Shown: in pieces, positions 4,979 to 5,906 of the stretch | How the letters are laid out: each line of letters begins with the position of its first letter | How positions within the stretch are numbered: position 1 is the stretch's first letter | Origin: Desulfobacteraceae bacterium | GTDB lineage: Bacteria > Desulfobacterota > Desulfobacteria > Desulfobacterales > Desulfobacteraceae | Assembly (NCBI GenBank): GCA_030638935.1 | Contig: DAOWDR010000039.1 | Span: 1-5,906 of the forward strand | Direction of reading: 5' to 3' | DNA length: 5,906 bases | Translations under genes and position numbers: made by a program | The notes under the pieces: model-generated | What the model was told of the DNA's origin: nothing | Seen by the model: the letters and a program-made list of their open reading frames with translations, nothing else | Databases searched by the model: none

Positions 4979-5906
4979 ACAGTTTTAATATTATTTTCAT
5001 CCAGCGCTTCACGTATCTTTTGGGCAAGATCCTTCATCACAATCGGCTTCAATAAAAAACCCTTGATTCCCAGGGATGCAGCCTTCTCTTCAGTCATGGT
5101 TTCACTGAATCCGGTACAAAGCAGGACTGGAATGTCAGGGCGTATTTTAGTCAGCTTAACTGATAGTTCATCTCCAGGCATATTGGGCATAGCCATATCC
5201 GTAATGACCATATCAAATTTATCTGGACTACCACGAAAAGCGTCAAGGGCTTCAATGCTGCTGATATATGAGGTAACCTGATATCCTAAACGCTCCAGCA
5301 TATGTTTCTCCATTGTAAGAATTGCTTCTTCATCATCCAAAAGTAAAATTTGCTCAGTTCCACCCTCTAGTGTATCATAAGTATGGAAAATCTGTTTTTC
5401 AAAAGAGCTTTTCTCTACTGGAAAATAAACTTTGAATTCAGTGCCTTTACCAGGTTCGCTGTACACATGGATGCTACTTCCCATACTTTTAACCATGCCG
5501 TGTACAACCGACAATCCCATCCCCGTACCTTTACCTTTTTCTTTGGTGGTAAAAAACGGGTTAAATATTTTTGCTATTAACTCTTTATTCATCCCTTTGC
5601 CTGTATCCGTTACAGATAGACAGGCATATAATCCAGGTGTCATTTCAGGAATTATCAGGTCATACTCACCCAATTGAATTTCCTTGAGACCTACTTTCAA
5701 TTCTCCACCTGCTTCTTCCATGGCATGATAGGAATTGGTTGCAAGGTTCATTACAATTTGATGTATTTGTGTAGGGTCAGCCTTGATTGCTCCACAGTCA
5801 GGATTGATATTCAATTTGATATCTATTGTTGTGGGGATCGTAGATCTGATAAGTTTCAATACTTCCTTGATAATGGGCTGCATCTTCATCAACCTTAATT
5901 CATTGC
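4972..5906 (-). CDS. Hybrid sensor histidine kinase/response regulator, N-terminal part outside window
   Basis: This is the C-terminal part of a two-component signalling protein. Residues are counted from the TTG complementary to 5890-5892. A HATPase_c domain (about 35-160) shows the N box MNLATN with Asn49 and Asn53, the G1 box DTGKG (96-100), the F box NPFFTTKEKG and the G2 box GTGMGL (122-127). A linker leads to a receiver domain (about 180-297) with acidic pocket Asp186/Asp187, phospho-acceptor Asp232 in VITDMAMP, Thr260 and Lys282 (LLKP). All catalytic residues of both domains are intact. The frame stays open to the window edge (ANELRL precedes the TTG), so the phospho-accepting His helix and any sensory PAS or membrane domains lie beyond 5906; the TTG is not the start. 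Such kinases can pass phosphate to their own receiver and often onward to a phosphotransfer protein. The signal is unknown. It is convergent with the pseudouridine synthase gene and looks unrelated to the housekeeping cluster; sampled rows suggest slightly lower G+C. Confidence 0.95.
   Translation of the reverse strand, partial: NELRLMKMQPIIKEVLKLIRSTIPTTIDIKLNINPDCGAIKADPTQIHQIVMNLATNSYHAMEEAGGELKVGLKEIQLGEYDLIIPEMTPGLYACLSVTDTGKGMNKELIAKIFNPFFTTKEKGKGTGMGLSVVHGMVKSMGSSIHVYSEPGKGTEFKVYFPVEKSSFEKQIFHTYDTLEGGTEQILLLDDEEAILTMEKHMLERLGYQVTSYISSIEALDAFRGSPDKFDMVITDMAMPNMPGDELSVKLTKIRPDIPVLLCTGFSETMTEEKAASLGIKGFLLKPIVMKDLAQKIREALDENNIKTVE

Overview
This window looks like ordinary core-genome DNA from a Gram-negative, probably deltaproteobacterial (Desulfobacterota, Desulfobacter/Desulfobacula-like) chromosome. 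The evidence is the gene order ispE - tRNA-Gln - prs - rplY - pth - carD, the long two-domain L25 protein with an acidic tail, the moderate G+C content, and the hybrid histidine kinase with a C-terminal receiver. The taxonomic placement is inference from remembered gene order and protein style, not from a search.

Layout: bases 1-770 hold the 3' part of ispE (isoprenoid precursor synthesis; its first ~40 codons lie outside the window). A complete tRNA-Gln(UUG) with encoded CCA follows at 789-863. Then come prs (PRPP synthase, 895-1833), rplY (50S protein L25, most likely starting at a TTG at 1884) and pth (peptidyl-tRNA hydrolase, 2528-3109). All are on the + strand with short gaps and no convincing terminator between them, so they read as one housekeeping transcription unit. 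A 236-base A/T-rich gap (3110-3345) then leads to carD (3346-3879), a CarD/CdnL-type RNA polymerase-binding regulator that probably has its own promoter in that gap. A strong intrinsic terminator (3906-3942) ends carD and lies directly against the start codon of an RluD-like rRNA pseudouridine synthase (3948-4874). From 4972 to the right edge, on the opposite strand, lies the C-terminal part of a hybrid sensor histidine kinase (ATPase plus receiver domain), convergent with the pseudouridine synthase.

Functionally, the + strand genes supply the translation apparatus: glutamine tRNA, L25 for the 5S rRNA region of the large subunit, Pth for recycling peptidyl-tRNAs and an rRNA-modifying enzyme. 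Prs supplies PRPP for nucleotides and IspE supplies isoprenoids. CarD-family proteins adjust promoter opening by RNA polymerase, including at rRNA promoters in species where this was studied, so it fits a growth-related cluster. The kinase looks unrelated to the rest.

I found no mobile element, CRISPR array, phage gene or clearly novel system. The points most worth checking are the rplY start codon, the terminator abutting the pseudouridine synthase start, and the structured gap upstream of carD.
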